18,856 nt of DNA, taken from contig LKNH01000015.1 of assembly GCA_001564135.1 (NCBI GenBank), forward strand, positions 1-18,856, in the 5' to 3' direction. This DNA comes from Halobacteriaceae archaeon Tc-Br11_E2g27. Lineage in GTDB: Archaea > Halobacteriota > Halobacteria > Halobacteriales > Haloarculaceae. A program made the translations under genes and the position numbers. Positions 1 to 7,391 of the stretch are shown here, one piece after another (positions within the stretch are counted from its first letter, which is position 1; each line of letters starts with the position of its first letter). The notes under the pieces were generated by a model, which saw only the letters and a list, made by a program, of their open reading frames with translations, was not told the DNA's origin and searched no databases.

Positions 1-416
1 ACAGGGCGGAGCAGATAATTCACAACCCCAACAAACCCAGCAATGCCACCCAGCGCCTGTAACTCGCCAGGAGAAACCGAAGGGCCGGCTATCACAACCG
101 CACCAGCCGCAACAATTGGCGCCAGCCAGATGGCAGGCAAATACTCCCCCACCTCAACGTTGAGAACAGGTGGAAACTGTGCAAGCAGGTCCCGGATGAA
201 AAACAGCCCTGCACCGAAGAGCACGGATACACCGACAAACATCCACGAGCCCCCAATGTCAAGCAAGCTTGGCGGAATGAGCACGGCGCTAGCCGCGACA
301 AGAACGACTGTGATACGCAACACCTGCTCGCGCAACTCTGTCATTACCGTGAGAGTTGGCCCCGGTGGGTTAAGTGCTTTCGAGGTACCAGTGACTACCG
401 AATCAAACAGAGCCAC
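1..416 (-). CDS. Integral membrane protein, unknown function (3' end outside window)
   Basis: This is an open minus-strand frame that leaves the window at base 1, so only the N-terminal 138 residues are visible. It shows about four hydrophobic segments: roughly residues 28-48, 53-75, 87-107 and 115-135. The frame reads from a GTG at 416; an internal ATG at 344 is the alternative start. I prefer 416 because the extra residues (MALFDSVVTGTSKALNPPGP) look protein-like and because a TATA-like element (ATACAAATAG on this strand) lies about 29 bp upstream, fitting a leaderless transcript. The opposite-strand open frame at 43-420 has low-complexity Thr/Ser/Asn composition and is best read as its shadow. 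I do not recognise the family. It is divergent from the YihY-like gene with only 55 bp between the chosen starts. Confidence 0.7.
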   Translation of the reverse strand, partial: MALFDSVVTGTSKALNPPGPTLTVMTELREQVLRITVVLVAASAVLIPPSLLDIGGSWMFVGVSVLFGAGLFFIRDLLAQFPPVLNVEVGEYLPAIWLAPIVAAGAVVIAGPSVSPGELQALGGIAGFVGVVNYLLRP

Positions 417-440
417 ATGAAAGTAACCGTGAGAGCGGAA

Positions 441-450
441 CTATTTGTAT
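441..450. promoter_or_regulatory. Shared TATA-like element for divergent genes
   Basis: The sequence CTATTTGTAT is centred near 445. That is about 26 bp upstream of the GTG at 472 (plus strand) and about 29 bp upstream of the GTG at 416 (minus strand), where it reads ATACAAATAG. Both distances match haloarchaeal TATA positions for leaderless transcripts, so one element may serve both directions. The positions are read directly; the function is inferred. Confidence 0.5.
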
Positions 451-459
451 GATTCATAC
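447..459. repeat. 13-bp palindrome in divergent promoter
   Basis: GTATGA-T-TCATAC is a perfect 6-bp inverted repeat around one base. It overlaps the downstream side of the shared TATA-like element and ends 12 bp before the GTG at 472. This is a position where an archaeal repressor could block initiation. A short palindrome can also occur by chance. Confidence 0.4.
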
Positions 460-471
460 GCAGGACTAGGT

Positions 472-1308
472 GTGCTCGCTGCGCTCTATAAGACGGTACG
501 GTCCCTCATTGATGTCGCACAAACACAACAGCTGCCGTTCATGGCGGCGGCAATTTCGTATTATGCGTTTCTCTCCGTTGTTCCGCTCGTCATTGTGGGG
601 TTTACGGTTGCGACGACAGTCGCTGGAGCAGCGATGGCCGAATCGTTTCTCACCATCTTCGAGGAGTTTCTGACACCGGAAGGGGCAGATGTACTGGAAC
701 AAGCGCTCATCGAGGGGGCCGGGCGTGGCGGTGTGACCTTTGTCGGGCTTGCGGTCTTGGTGTGGAGTAGCCTCCGCGTCTTTCGAGCGCTTGATATTGC
801 CTTTTCGAATGTGTACGGAAGCGACCGAGTCAAGCCGCTAACCGAGCAACTGCGAGATGCGTTTATTGTCCTTCTTGGCGTAGCAGCGGCGGTTGGCGTC
901 ACCGCAACACTCTCGGCGGCCGCCGTTGTCGTCGACATCTGGCTTGCGAATTTCATTACCACACTGGCCCTCATTTTGATGTTACCGGTCGTCTTTTTCC
1001 CGCTCTATTACGTGTTCCCGCCGCGCTCGGTCACCGTCCGTGAAGCGATTCCGGGGGCGATATTCGCGGGCCTCGCATGGACGATACTCAGTCAACTGTT
1101 TGGCATCTACACGTCATTCGCTGGCGGCTTCCAGCTATATGGGGTGCTTGCGGGTGTCTTGCTTTTGCTCGTCTGGTTTTATTTTGCAGGGCTCGTGTTG
1201 CTGTTGGGTGCCGCACTCAACGCCGTGTTGGGTGATGCAATCGATACCCGGCTCGTCAGCGGAGAAGATACAGAAGGACAAGCTGAAAGCGAGACACCAA
1301 GCCAGTGA
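472..1308 (+). CDS. YihY/BrkB (UPF0761) family membrane protein
   Basis: This is a 278-residue integral membrane protein with about six hydrophobic segments. It carries the family signature near the N terminus (AAAISYYAFLSVVPLV) and matches the YihY/virulence factor BrkB family, formerly mislabelled ribonuclease BN. The molecular function is not established; the family has been proposed to act in transport or envelope functions. The C-terminal 25 residues are hydrophilic and acidic, presumably cytoplasmic. Start choice: the frame opens with TTG at 445, but the GTG at 472 lies about 26 bp downstream of CTATTTGTAT, which fits a leaderless start. The next gene follows after 66 bp in the same direction and may be co-transcribed. 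Family assignment is confident; the start is less certain. Confidence 0.88.
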   Translation: MLAALYKTVRSLIDVAQTQQLPFMAAAISYYAFLSVVPLVIVGFTVATTVAGAAMAESFLTIFEEFLTPEGADVLEQALIEGAGRGGVTFVGLAVLVWSSLRVFRALDIAFSNVYGSDRVKPLTEQLRDAFIVLLGVAAAVGVTATLSAAAVVVDIWLANFITTLALILMLPVVFFPLYYVFPPRSVTVREAIPGAIFAGLAWTILSQLFGIYTSFAGGFQLYGVLAGVLLLLVWFYFAGLVLLLGAALNAVLGDAIDTRLVSGEDTEGQAESETPSQ

Positions 1309-1374
1309 CAGCGGCTTCCGACAGACCGGCAACTACAACAGGGATGGCTACGACAGCATAGCTAACGAGCGAGT

Positions 1375-1929
1375 ATGAGTGAATTTGATGGCCCGACCGA
1401 TGACAGCGAGCCTGATGATGATGGGGAGCACGAAACGCAGGGAGACGAACTAACACAGGAGGATATAAACAACCTGAGAGAACAGTTGGCCACGTTCGAA
1501 TCAACCGTGGCTGGACTAGAAGCCGATATCGATTCCGTCGAATCGAGCGTCGACAGTACCCAGTCGGACCTGGAAACACAGGTTACGGAACTCGAATCCA
1601 AACTGGACGAGTTCGAAGACTCGATTGACGACCGAACGGTCCACCGCGAGGAAATTGAAAAGGACCTGAAACGGTACGTTAGAAAGCGCATGCGACGCGG
1701 GCACGCAACTGGTTGGGGCCCGTATCTGGTGTTACTGTATGGAACAATCATGACGCTCGGCGCGTTCTATTTCCTCAGCAGTGGCTGGTCCGTCCTCGCA
1801 ATGTTGGTTATCTGGCTCTCGACGCTTGGTCTCTATACGCTGATGGTGCTTGTCGGCGTCACCGTCAAAACAGTCGGCCTTCCAGGTCGCGCCCTGGATA
1901 AACTCAGTGCGCTGAAGAAGCTGCGATAG
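1375..1929 (+). CDS. Coiled-coil protein with two C-terminal membrane spans
   Basis: This is a 184-residue protein. Residues 1-28 are very acidic and probably disordered. Residues about 30-100 form a heptad-like run rich in Leu, Glu, Ser and Asp, consistent with a coiled coil. A basic patch (KRYVRKRMRRGH, about 99-110) precedes two hydrophobic segments, about 115-133 and 138-165. The basic patch before the first span suggests a cytoplasmic coiled coil anchored by a hairpin of two helices. The function is unknown. It follows the YihY-like gene by 66 bp with no strong promoter visible between them, so the two may be an operon and their products could work together at the membrane (inference). 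The ATG at 1375 is the only reasonable start. Confidence 0.8.
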   Translation: MSEFDGPTDDSEPDDDGEHETQGDELTQEDINNLREQLATFESTVAGLEADIDSVESSVDSTQSDLETQVTELESKLDEFEDSIDDRTVHREEIEKDLKRYVRKRMRRGHATGWGPYLVLLYGTIMTLGAFYFLSSGWSVLAMLVIWLSTLGLYTLMVLVGVTVKTVGLPGRALDKLSALKKLR

Positions 1930-1950
1930 ACCCTGTTCATAAAGCCCACG

Positions 1951-2016
1951 TTTCGAAACCGCCAATCGTGAGTCGGTGTGTCATACGATTTTCGAAATTT
2001 GGCTACGAGTTTCGTA
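1951..2016. repeat. Cluster of short palindromes upstream of carB
   Basis: Two identical 8-bp palindromes, TTTCGAAA, lie at 1951-1958 and 1990-1997. A 13-bp inverted repeat, TACGA-gtt-TCGTA, lies at 2004-2016. All are upstream of the carB TATA element (2031-2036), the last by about 15 bp. They could be operator sites for pyrimidine or arginine control. This is inference from position only. Confidence 0.3.
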
Positions 2017-2030
2017 CTAATCCGTCGGGC

Positions 2031-2036
2031 TTATTA
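2031..2036 (+). promoter_or_regulatory. TATA element of carB
   Basis: TTATTA sits 25-30 bp upstream of the ATG at 2061. This supports that ATG as the start of a leaderless or nearly leaderless carB transcript, and argues against the in-frame upstream opening at 1968. Confidence 0.55.
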
Positions 2037-2060
2037 CGATGTGCAGACTCAAACCGGACA

Positions 2061-5000
2061 ATGACAGCAGAAGACCGGACAATCTTGCTCATCGGGAGCG
2101 GCCCGATTCAGATTGGACAGGCAGCCGAGTTCGACTACTCCGGCGCACAGGCCTGCCGTGCGCTCCGCGAAGAGGGAGCACGGGTGGTGCTGGTCAACTC
2201 CAATCCAGCGACCATCATGACCGACCCCGATATGGCCGACGAGGTCTATATCGAGCCAATCACGACCGAGGCAATCGCCGAAATCATTCGAAAGGAGCGA
2301 CCGGATGGCGTTATCGCCGGACTCGGCGGGCAAACCGGTCTGAATGTGACCGCCGAACTCGCAGAAGAAGGCGTTCTCGAAGAGTATGACGTCGACGTAA
2401 TGGGCACCCCGCTGGATACCATCTACGCAACCGAAGACCGCGACCAGTTTAGACAGCGGATGCAATCAATTGGTCAGCCGGTGCCAAGCTCCGAGACCAT
2501 CCAGGATATCGACGAACTGGAGGATGCCGTCGACGCTGTCGGTGGTCTGCCCGTCATCATGCGTACGACCTACACCCTCGGTGGCGCAGGCTCTGGCGTT
2601 ATCGGCGACATGGACGAACTCCGCGAGGCGGTCCGTCGTGGTCTCAACCTCTCGCGTGACAACCGCGTGATGATAACGGAATCCATCGACGGCTGGATTG
2701 AACTCGAATACGAAGTTATGCGCGATGCCGATGATTCCTGTATCATCATCTGTAACATGGAGAATATCGACCCGATGGGGATTCACACTGGGGAATCTGT
2801 CGTTGTCACGCCATCGCAGGTTATTCCCGATGAAGGCCATCAGGAGATGCGCGACGCCGCACTCGAAGTCATCCGCGAACTCGGGATTCAGGGTGGCTGT
2901 AACATCCAGTTCGCCTGGCACGATGATGGTACGCCGGGTGGCGAGTACCGCGTCGTCGAGGTGAACCCGCGTGTCTCCCGTTCATCGGCACTTGCCTCGA
3001 AAGCAACCGGCTATCCGATTGCGCGCGTGACGGCAAAGGTCGCACTCGGCAAGCGCCTTCACGAAATCACGAACGAGATTACGGGCGAGACAACTGCCGC
3101 ATTCGAGCCAGCAATTGATTATATTGTGACCAAGGTTCCACGCTGGCCGAAAGACAAATTCCGCGACGTCGAGTTCGAACTCGGTCCGGCGATGAAATCT
3201 ACCGGAGAGGCGATGGCAATCGGCCGTACATTCGAAGAGTCGCTGCTCAAAGCCCTTCGTTCCTCAGAATATGACCCCGCCGCAGACTGGGGCGAAGTCG
3301 ACGACGACGAACTCGAAGTCGAATATCTCGAAAAGCCAACCCCTGACCGCCCATACGCCATCTTCGAGGCGTTCGACCGCGGGTACACAGTTGGGGAAAT
3401 CAACGAACTAACCGAAATCCGTGTGTGGTATCTCGAACGGTACAAGCGCATCGCTGAGGCTGCACAGGCCGCCGCAGACGGAGACTTTGCGATTGCAGCC
3501 CAGGCCGGCTTTACCGACCACGAAATCTCCGCACTCGCAGGTGGGGAGTTCAAGGATACCCACGCCTCATGGCTTCCAGAGCGCGTCAAATCCGACGCGG
3601 ATTCCGACGAGGGAGAAGTCACCCCAGATGGCGGAACGGTCACCGTCGACAGCGTGGAAGCAGAGACGGTTGAGCGCGATTACAAACTTGTTGACACCTG
3701 CGCGGGCGAGTTCGTCGCTTCGACACCGTACTACTATTCCGCGCGTGACCCGCTCTCGGAACTTGACCGCGACGAACTGCTCGTTGACCGCGATATCGAA
3801 AGCGTGGTTGTCGTCGGTGGCGGCCCAATCCGTATCGGACAGGGAGTCGAATTCGACTACTGTTCGGTCCATGCCATTCAGGCACTCCGTGAGATGGGCA
3901 TCGATGCCCACGTCGTCAACAACAACCCCGAAACGGTCTCGACAGATTACGATACCTCAGATGGGCTCTTTTTCGAACCAATCACGGCCGAAGAGGTCGC
4001 AGACATCATCGAGGCCATCAACGCAGACGGTGTGATGGTCCAGTTCGGCGGCCAGACCAGCGTCGATATTGGCCGTCCACTCGAAAAAGAACTCGACCGC
4101 CGCGGTCTCGACTGTGAGATTCTCGGTACCTCCGTCGATGCGATGGACCTCGCAGAGGACCGCGACCGCTTCAACAGACTGATGACCGACCTTGGCATCG
4201 CACAAGCCGAGGGAGCCACCGCGACAAGCAAGGAAGAAGCCCTCGACCTGGCACACGAAATCGGCTATCCTGTCCTCGTCCGCCCATCCTACGTGCTCGG
4301 TGGGCGTGCGATGGAGGTTGTCTACAACGATGAGGACCTCGAAACCTACATCGAAGAAGCAGTCCGTGTCTCCCCTGAGAAACCGATTCTCATCGACGAC
4401 TTCCTCGCCGATGCAGTAGAACTCGACGTCGATGCTGTCTCTGACGGGGAAAACGTCCTTATCGGCGGCGTGATGGAACACGTCGAAACTGCCGGCGTTC
4501 ACTCCGGTGACTCCTCCTGTATGATTCCGCCGCGCTCGCTCGGACGCGACGTGAACCGCCGTGTCCGCGAGGTTGTCGAGGATATCGCACAGGCACTGGA
4601 TACCGTCGGCCTGCTTAACGTCCAACTTGCCGTCAAAGATGGCGAGGTGTACGTCCTCGAAGCGAACCCACGCTCGTCCCGTACGGTTCCGTTCGTCTCG
4701 AAAGCCACCGGCGTTCCGATTGCCAAGATTGCCGCGAAGGTGATGGCCGGTGCCTCGCTTGAAGAGCTGGATTACGAAGAGCAGATTCCGGAGCAGGTCA
4801 GCATCAAGGAGGTCGTCCTTCCGTTCGACCGTCTGCCCGGCAGCGACCCGCGTCTCGGTCCGGAGATGAAATCTACAGGCGAGGTCATGGGGACAGCAGA
4901 TACGTTCGGGAAGGCCTACCAGAAAGCGCAGATGAGCGTCGGAAAGCCAATTCCGCTTTCGGGAACCGCTATCGTCGACCTCCCTGTCGTTGGATTTGAG

Positions 5001-5840
5001 GAGTCCTTTGACGTGTATGACCTCGATGATTTCGAAAACGAGGACGCAATCAAAGAAGCACTGAAAGACGGCGAGATAGACCTCGTACTCTCACGCGACC
5101 GCGACCTGCTCGAAATCTGTGTCGAGGAGACGATAACCTATTTCTCGACCATCGAGAGCGCACAGGCCGCACTTGAGGCAATCCGTCACTCCGACGAATC
5201 ACTTGACGTTCAACCGGTTGATTCCCGCCCGAAAAAGCAAGAGTACTGGGGACAGCCAAAAGAGCGCGAGGAGCTTAGCGGACAGATTGAAACGCTCAAA
5301 ACAGTCGCTGATGCAGGCTATTTCGATGCGCTGGATATCGACAGCGATGCCCTTGATGTGTTCGTCGACGGTCTCGATACTGTCACCGATTCGATGGACC
5401 GATTCGTCCTCTTGCTCGAATCGAAAGCTGGCGAGCCAAGCGACGAACTGGTGGCGCTCAAGGAACTGCTCGACTCGTATGAGTATGACGCACAGATTGT
5501 GAGCGAACTCCCTGGAGCTGATGACCGCACCGATGAACAGGATATGGCCGCGTACATGATGCTCTCGAAGTTCGCCATCCTCCTCGACCAGGACCCGTCA
5601 CGTCGCCTCACCGAGTACGAGACAGCGAAGGCTCACGACAACGTGCTCGCGCGCCTTACGCCAGCCGACAACGAGCCCCGCTCGACACACGTCATCGGCG
5701 GCCACGAGAGCGGCGACCTCGACCACATCGGCGAATTCGAGTTCGACGAAGACCCAAGCGACATTCTCGAAGATGTGCTGAGCTGGGCCGAGTCGGTCAT
5801 CGAACAGCGTAGAGAGCCGACGAGCGGTCGGTTGTTGTAA
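2061..5840 (+). CDS. carB: Carbamoyl-phosphate synthase large subunit with long C-terminal extension
   Basis: CarB makes carbamoyl phosphate from bicarbonate, ATP and ammonia delivered by the glutaminase subunit CarA, feeding pyrimidine and arginine synthesis in the cytoplasm. The two tandem ATP-grasp halves are clear. The first begins with GSGPIQIGQAAEFDYSG (from about residue 12) and includes GIHTGES (about 240) and VEVNPRVSRSSALASKATG. The second begins with GGGPIRIGQGVEFDY (about 585) and includes GVHSGDSSCMIPP (about 813) and LEANPRSSRTVPFVSKATG (about 867). An acidic linker (about 515-550) joins the halves. The MGS-like regulatory region (about 955-1050) appears shortened: only its later part (DGEIDLVLSRDRDLL, YFSTIESAQAALEAI) is recognisable. 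About 185 further residues follow, so the protein is 1259 aa against 1073 in E. coli. carA is not in this window. The start at 2061 is chosen because MTAEDRTILLIGSGP matches the family N terminus and a TATA element lies at -30 to -25. Confidence 0.95.
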   Translation: MTAEDRTILLIGSGPIQIGQAAEFDYSGAQACRALREEGARVVLVNSNPATIMTDPDMADEVYIEPITTEAIAEIIRKERPDGVIAGLGGQTGLNVTAELAEEGVLEEYDVDVMGTPLDTIYATEDRDQFRQRMQSIGQPVPSSETIQDIDELEDAVDAVGGLPVIMRTTYTLGGAGSGVIGDMDELREAVRRGLNLSRDNRVMITESIDGWIELEYEVMRDADDSCIIICNMENIDPMGIHTGESVVVTPSQVIPDEGHQEMRDAALEVIRELGIQGGCNIQFAWHDDGTPGGEYRVVEVNPRVSRSSALASKATGYPIARVTAKVALGKRLHEITNEITGETTAAFEPAIDYIVTKVPRWPKDKFRDVEFELGPAMKSTGEAMAIGRTFEESLLKALRSSEYDPAADWGEVDDDELEVEYLEKPTPDRPYAIFEAFDRGYTVGEINELTEIRVWYLERYKRIAEAAQAAADGDFAIAAQAGFTDHEISALAGGEFKDTHASWLPERVKSDADSDEGEVTPDGGTVTVDSVEAETVERDYKLVDTCAGEFVASTPYYYSARDPLSELDRDELLVDRDIESVVVVGGGPIRIGQGVEFDYCSVHAIQALREMGIDAHVVNNNPETVSTDYDTSDGLFFEPITAEEVADIIEAINADGVMVQFGGQTSVDIGRPLEKELDRRGLDCEILGTSVDAMDLAEDRDRFNRLMTDLGIAQAEGATATSKEEALDLAHEIGYPVLVRPSYVLGGRAMEVVYNDEDLETYIEEAVRVSPEKPILIDDFLADAVELDVDAVSDGENVLIGGVMEHVETAGVHSGDSSCMIPPRSLGRDVNRRVREVVEDIAQALDTVGLLNVQLAVKDGEVYVLEANPRSSRTVPFVSKATGVPIAKIAAKVMAGASLEELDYEEQIPEQVSIKEVVLPFDRLPGSDPRLGPEMKSTGEVMGTADTFGKAYQKAQMSVGKPIPLSGTAIVDLPVVGFEESFDVYDLDDFENEDAIKEALKDGEIDLVLSRDRDLLEICVEETITYFSTIESAQAALEAIRHSDESLDVQPVDSRPKKQEYWGQPKEREELSGQIETLKTVADAGYFDALDIDSDALDVFVDGLDTVTDSMDRFVLLLESKAGEPSDELVALKELLDSYEYDAQIVSELPGADDRTDEQDMAAYMMLSKFAILLDQDPSRRLTEYETAKAHDNVLARLTPADNEPRSTHVIGGHESGDLDHIGEFEFDEDPSDILEDVLSWAESVIEQRREPTSGRLL

Positions 5841-5885
5841 TCTGGACGAACCGTCTAACCCGAGAATAGCCCGAAAGACACGCTG

Positions 5886-5893
5886 TTTTTATT
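5886..5893 (+). promoter_or_regulatory. TATA element of the lipoprotein metallopeptidase gene
   Basis: TTTTTATT lies 25-32 bp upstream of the GTG at 5918. This is the spacing expected for a leaderless haloarchaeal transcript and supports that start. Confidence 0.55.
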
Positions 5894-5917
5894 CGAAGCC
5901 GCACTAACCAGTCGTAC

Positions 5918-7258
5918 GTGTCAGCAAGCCGCCGCTCGAACGCTACAAATTCAGGGCAGATACGCCAAAAACGCCTCCGAGCGACAGCACTGCTCGTCCT
6001 CATCGTCGTACTGGCTGGCTGTACCGCTCCGATGGCGGACTCAACCGGGGCATACGGTGGGCCGGATAACGAAACCTCACCATACGAGGAACTCACTGTA
6101 GAAGACGAAAACGCACTGACCGAGGACGAGCTCGGTGATTTAGTGAACCGGTCAATGGCCCGCATCGAGACTATCCGCGGGCTGTCGTTTGAAGAGCAAA
6201 TCAGCGTCGAGGTTATCTCTCGTGAGGAGTTTGACGCGACGACGAGTAGTGCAGCCACTGATGCCGACTGGGAGAATCTCCGCTGGCAAGCGCTCTTTGT
6301 GATTGGCCACGACCGTGATGCAACCGAGGTTCTCTCTGACGCCCTTGACGAAGGAGTTCAGGGCTATTACTCGCCAGCGAATAACGAAATCGTCCTCGTC
6401 AGCGACAGCGAGACCGCTGCAGTCAATAAACACACGCTCGTTCACGAACTCGTCCACGCGTTACAGGACCAGCAACTCACATTGTCCAGCAACGCCACAA
6501 CACACGACGAAGGGCTTGCGTTCGAGAGCGTCATCGAAGGTGAAGCCGAACTGCTCCCCGAACTGTATCTCAACCGCTGTGAAATTGAATGGTCCTGTAT
6601 CCAGCCTGACGGGGATGCTGGCGCTGGTGCGGAGATAGAAACCGGCGTCCAACTCATGCTACTGAAGCCGTACGAGCGTGGTCCCGCATTTGTTGACGAA
6701 ATTCGTGACCAAGGCGGCTGGGACGCCGTCGATGACCTCTACGACCAGCCACCGGAGAGCTCAACGCAGATAATTCACAGTGACTTCTATCCGGAGCAGT
6801 CACCGACCGAACTGGATATTGCGGACAAATCGACTGGAAACTGGTCGCCGATGGATGGCCCGTATCCGGAGACCTTTGGGGAAGCAGCTATCTTCTCAAT
6901 GTTCGCCCACAACGAGCTGTTCACGACGACGGACCCGTTCTCCTATACACATCAGTATAGCGACGGATGGGCTGGCGATGCGTTCGTCCCATATGAATAC
7001 GATGGTGAGTCGGCTAACGTGGAGCGCGGCTACATCTGGGAGATTGAGTGGCAAAGCGAGGGCGATGCAACCGAGTTTGCCAGCGCTTACGAACGGTTGC
7101 TCGATGACGAAGGCGCGCTCGAACGCGGCGGAGAGGCCGTCAGAGTACCCGATGGACCATTTGCTGGCGGGTATCAAGTCACACAGGATGGGACGACAGT
7201 GACGATTGTCCACGGTCCAAGCGTCAGTTCACTTGAAGAGATTCACAGCGGCTCGTGA
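5918..7258 (+). CDS. Surface lipoprotein with HELVH metallopeptidase motif (Hvo_1808-like)
   Basis: This is a 446-residue exported protein. A hydrophobic signal segment (about 22-34) ends in a lipobox (VLAGC, Cys35), so it is probably lipid-anchored outside the membrane. No twin-arginine motif is evident, so Sec export is more likely than Tat. Residues 176-180 read HELVH within the pattern LVHELVHALQDQQ, an HExxH zinc site. About 27 residues later, FESVIEGEAE (202-211) supplies glutamates that could be the third zinc ligand. This arrangement suggests a gluzincin-like peptidase fold. The overall sequence resembles the haloarchaeal Hvo_1808 surface-protein family, named from memory. Substrate and activity are unknown. 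It has its own promoter and appears monocistronic. The GTG at 5918 is supported by a TATA element. Confidence 0.85.
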   Translation: MSASRRSNATNSGQIRQKRLRATALLVLIVVLAGCTAPMADSTGAYGGPDNETSPYEELTVEDENALTEDELGDLVNRSMARIETIRGLSFEEQISVEVISREEFDATTSSAATDADWENLRWQALFVIGHDRDATEVLSDALDEGVQGYYSPANNEIVLVSDSETAAVNKHTLVHELVHALQDQQLTLSSNATTHDEGLAFESVIEGEAELLPELYLNRCEIEWSCIQPDGDAGAGAEIETGVQLMLLKPYERGPAFVDEIRDQGGWDAVDDLYDQPPESSTQIIHSDFYPEQSPTELDIADKSTGNWSPMDGPYPETFGEAAIFSMFAHNELFTTTDPFSYTHQYSDGWAGDAFVPYEYDGESANVERGYIWEIEWQSEGDATEFASAYERLLDDEGALERGGEAVRVPDGPFAGGYQVTQDGTTVTIVHGPSVSSLEEIHSGS

Positions 7259-7391
7259 CCAGCCCTGACAATTATAGAGAGTAGCAAAATGCGAGTGAAG
7301 AGCGTAACAAGAACAGGACTCCAACTGGGAATGGCCACTGACGAACAGCCGTCCCGCAATCTTTTCACCGCCTGCGACTGAACGGTCAGTA

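Noticed and set aside
43..420. Plus-strand open frame of 125 codons at the left edge
   Set aside because: Its composition (Thr, Ser, Asn, Pro, Arg rich) is not protein-like, while the opposite strand reads as a clear multi-span membrane protein.
1968..2060. Upstream in-frame extension of carB (31 codons)
   Set aside because: It is not family-like and contains the TATA element; the ATG at 2061 begins the conserved CarB N terminus.
3957..4625. 222-codon minus-strand open frame inside carB
   Set aside because: It lies wholly antisense to conserved CarB sequence. Long antisense frames are common in haloarchaeal coding DNA because of biased codon use.
7377..7390. Small inverted repeat ACTGA-acgg-TCAGT just before the nicotinate phosphoribosyltransferase ATG
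   Set aside because: With 5-bp arms it is short enough to be chance, and no second copy or associated promoter element was seen.
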